Below, piece by piece: positions 62,883 through 64,000 of a stretch of DNA of 64,000 nt. The notes under the pieces were generated by a model. That model saw only the letters and a program-made list of their open reading frames with translations, was not told where the DNA came from and searched no databases. The position numbers and the translations under genes were made by a program. Source of the stretch: Prochlorococcus sp. AG-418-M08 (GTDB lineage Bacteria; Cyanobacteriota; Cyanobacteriia; PCC-6307; Cyanobiaceae); the NCBI GenBank assembly GCA_003213955.1, contig QCMG01000004.1, positions 83,069 to 147,068 on the forward strand, given 5' to 3'. The stretch's first letter is position 1. Each line of letters opens with the position of its first letter.

Positions 62883-63143
62883 ATGCCTAAATCAGAAATT
62901 CATCCTAAATGGTACCCAGATGCAAAAGTTATTTGTAATGGAGAAGTTGTAATGACGACAGGTTCTACTAAGCCTGAATTGCATGTTGATGTATGGAGTG
63001 GTAATCATCCTTTCTTTACTGGAACTCAAAAAATCCTTGATACTGAAGGTAGAGTTGATAGATTTATGAAAAAATATGGAATGGGTTCAGCTGATTCAGC
63101 TACTTCACAAGATACAAAAGAATCCAAAAAATCAGATAAATAG
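62883..63143 (+). CDS. rpmE: 50S ribosomal protein L31
   Basis: 86 residues; bridges 50S and 30S. Starts PKSEIHPKWYPDAKVICNGEVVMTTGSTKPELHVDVWSGNHPFFTGTQKILDTEGRVDRFMKKYG. Only one Cys (residue 18) remains, so the four-Cys zinc site of the C+ type is lost. The tail is Ser/Lys/Asp-rich. prfA follows. Confidence 0.96.
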   Translation: MPKSEIHPKWYPDAKVICNGEVVMTTGSTKPELHVDVWSGNHPFFTGTQKILDTEGRVDRFMKKYGMGSADSATSQDTKESKKSDK

Positions 63144-63177
63144 TAATTTACGAATTAAAATTTAAGCAAAACTTCAA

Positions 63178-64000
63178 GTGGAATACACAACATTAATTGC
63201 AAGGTTGAAAACTGCTTCAGAAAGTTTTACGAATTTAGAAATGCAGCTAGCAGACCCTGATATCGCAAATAATCCTAAAAAACTAGAATCAATAGCAAGA
63301 GAAAGAGCAAAATTGGAGCCTTTGGTTGTGGATTTCAACCAATTGCTTGATACTGAGAAAGAAATTGACGATTCTAGAAAACTACTTAGAGAAAATAGAA
63401 ATGATAAAGATATGGAATTATTAATCAATGAAGAATTATGCAGCTTAGAAGATTTTAAGAATACACTTATTCAAAAAGTAACAATTTCCTTATTGCCTAA
63501 AGACCCACGAGACGAAAGAAGTGTGATGTTGGAGATTCGTGCTGGAGCGGGTGGAAATGAAGCTTGTATTTGGGCTGGTGATTTGGCAAGAATGTATGAA
63601 AGATATGGACAAAAGATTGGCTGGTCAGTAAAACCTGTAAGTGCATCTGAATCCGATATGGGAGGATTTAAAGAATTAGTTATTTCTGTAAAAGGGGATT
63701 CTGTTTATAGCCAATTAAAATTTGAGGCTGGTGTTCATAGAGTTCAAAGAGTTCCAGCAACTGAATCTCAAGGTAGAGTGCATACTTCTACTGCAACCGT
63801 TGCGGTTATGCCTGAGGCTGATCCAGTAGAGGTTGAGATTGATCCAACTGATTTAGAAATTGGCACAGCTAGGTCAGGTGGTGCTGGAGGCCAAAATGTT
63901 AATAAGGTAGAGACTGCCATTGATCTTATACATAAGCCGACAGGCATAAGAGTTTTTTGTACTCAGGAAAGATCTCAGCTACAAAATCGTGAGCGAGCTA
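63178..64000 (+). CDS. prfA: Peptide chain release factor 1 (5' part)
   Basis: Truncated by the right edge; 274 codons are visible from a GTG start. N-terminal helical domain: [64 protein letters not shown] near residue 115 and, at about residue 190, [19 protein letters not shown] are visible. The GGQ hydrolysis motif lies in [22 protein letters not shown] near residue 240. A PxT-type codon-recognition tripeptide is visible as PATESQGR. Reads UAA and UAG. The rpmE-prfA order is usual in cyanobacteria. Confidence 0.96.
   Translation, partial: MEYTTLIARLKTASESFTNLEMQLADPDIANNPKKLESIARERAKLEPLVVDFNQLLDTEKEIDDSRKLLRENRNDKDMELLINEELCSLEDFKNTLIQKVTISLLPKDPRDERSVMLEIRAGAGGNEACIWAGDLARMYERYGQKIGWSVKPVSASESDMGGFKELVISVKGDSVYSQLKFEAGVHRVQRVPATESQGRVHTSTATVAVMPEADPVEVEIDPTDLEIGTARSGGAGGQNVNKVETAIDLIHKPTGIRVFCTQERSQLQNRERA

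Noticed and set aside
63174..63428. Minus-strand Ser-rich frame near the right edge
   Set aside because: It is antisense to the start of prfA, which has a conserved N-terminus and GGQ motif on the plus strand.
1..64000. CRISPR array, insertion sequence, prophage, rRNA or known riboswitch
   Set aside because: I saw no repeated spacers, transposase or phage genes, rRNA sequence or recognisable riboswitch core by eye in the window.

Overview
This 64 kb window is an AT-rich, densely packed cyanobacterial chromosome segment, most likely from Prochlorococcus and probably a high-light-adapted, low-GC clade. Supporting evidence: psaD and ndhN; the bilin operon ho1-pebA-pebB; a cyanobacterial glutamate-cysteine ligase behind trpE; a PanC-Cmk fusion; LdpA; a CAAD-domain protein; a CrtD-type carotenoid desaturase; very short intergenic spaces; and a ribosomal cluster without rpmD or rpsN. 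The genus is an inference from gene content and composition, not a database match.

Layout. Positions 1-12.2 kb hold core metabolism: a truncated CPA2 antiporter, a hydrolase, a mutarotase-like gene, a DUF1537 kinase, icd, the operon that makes phycoerythrobilin from heme, a low-molecular-weight phosphatase, panC-cmk, purM, a conserved hypothetical gene and a 51-residue four-cysteine protein coupled to it. Positions 12.3-18.5 kb form an accessory cluster of six same-strand genes with looser spacing: a CMP-sugar synthetase, a glycosyltransferase fused to a second cytidylyltransferase-like domain, a Gfo/Idh/MocA oxidoreductase, a DAHP-synthase-like enzyme, a shikimate-dehydrogenase-like enzyme and a methyltransferase. 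It ends at a tRNA-Cys gene. This is the most novel part of the window. I infer a pathway that makes, CMP-activates and transfers an unusual 3-deoxy-ulosonic-acid-like or shikimate-like surface residue.

Positions 18.9-47.9 kb return to core genes: an LpxB-related protein, RNase D, a CCB1-like factor, hemF, mrp, rodA with a degenerate sensor kinase, psaD, trpE-gshA, ppc, tRNA-Arg, recF (apparently with an ATT start), speD, larE-like, a tandem-duplicated cobO-like gene, a MoeB-rhodanese protein, a CAAD protein, crtD, tyrA, a helicase-like relic, recA with a LexA-like operator, a HAD phosphatase behind tRNA-Gln, and ldpA-ndhN.

Positions 48.1-64 kb are the fused S10-spc-alpha ribosomal protein clusters (rplC to rplQ, with secY, adk, rpmJ and rpoA), followed by truA, rplM, rpsI, rpmE and the 5' part of prfA. 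The leader before rplC contains competing hairpins that may be regulatory. I found no CRISPR array, rRNA gene, insertion sequence or prophage gene.
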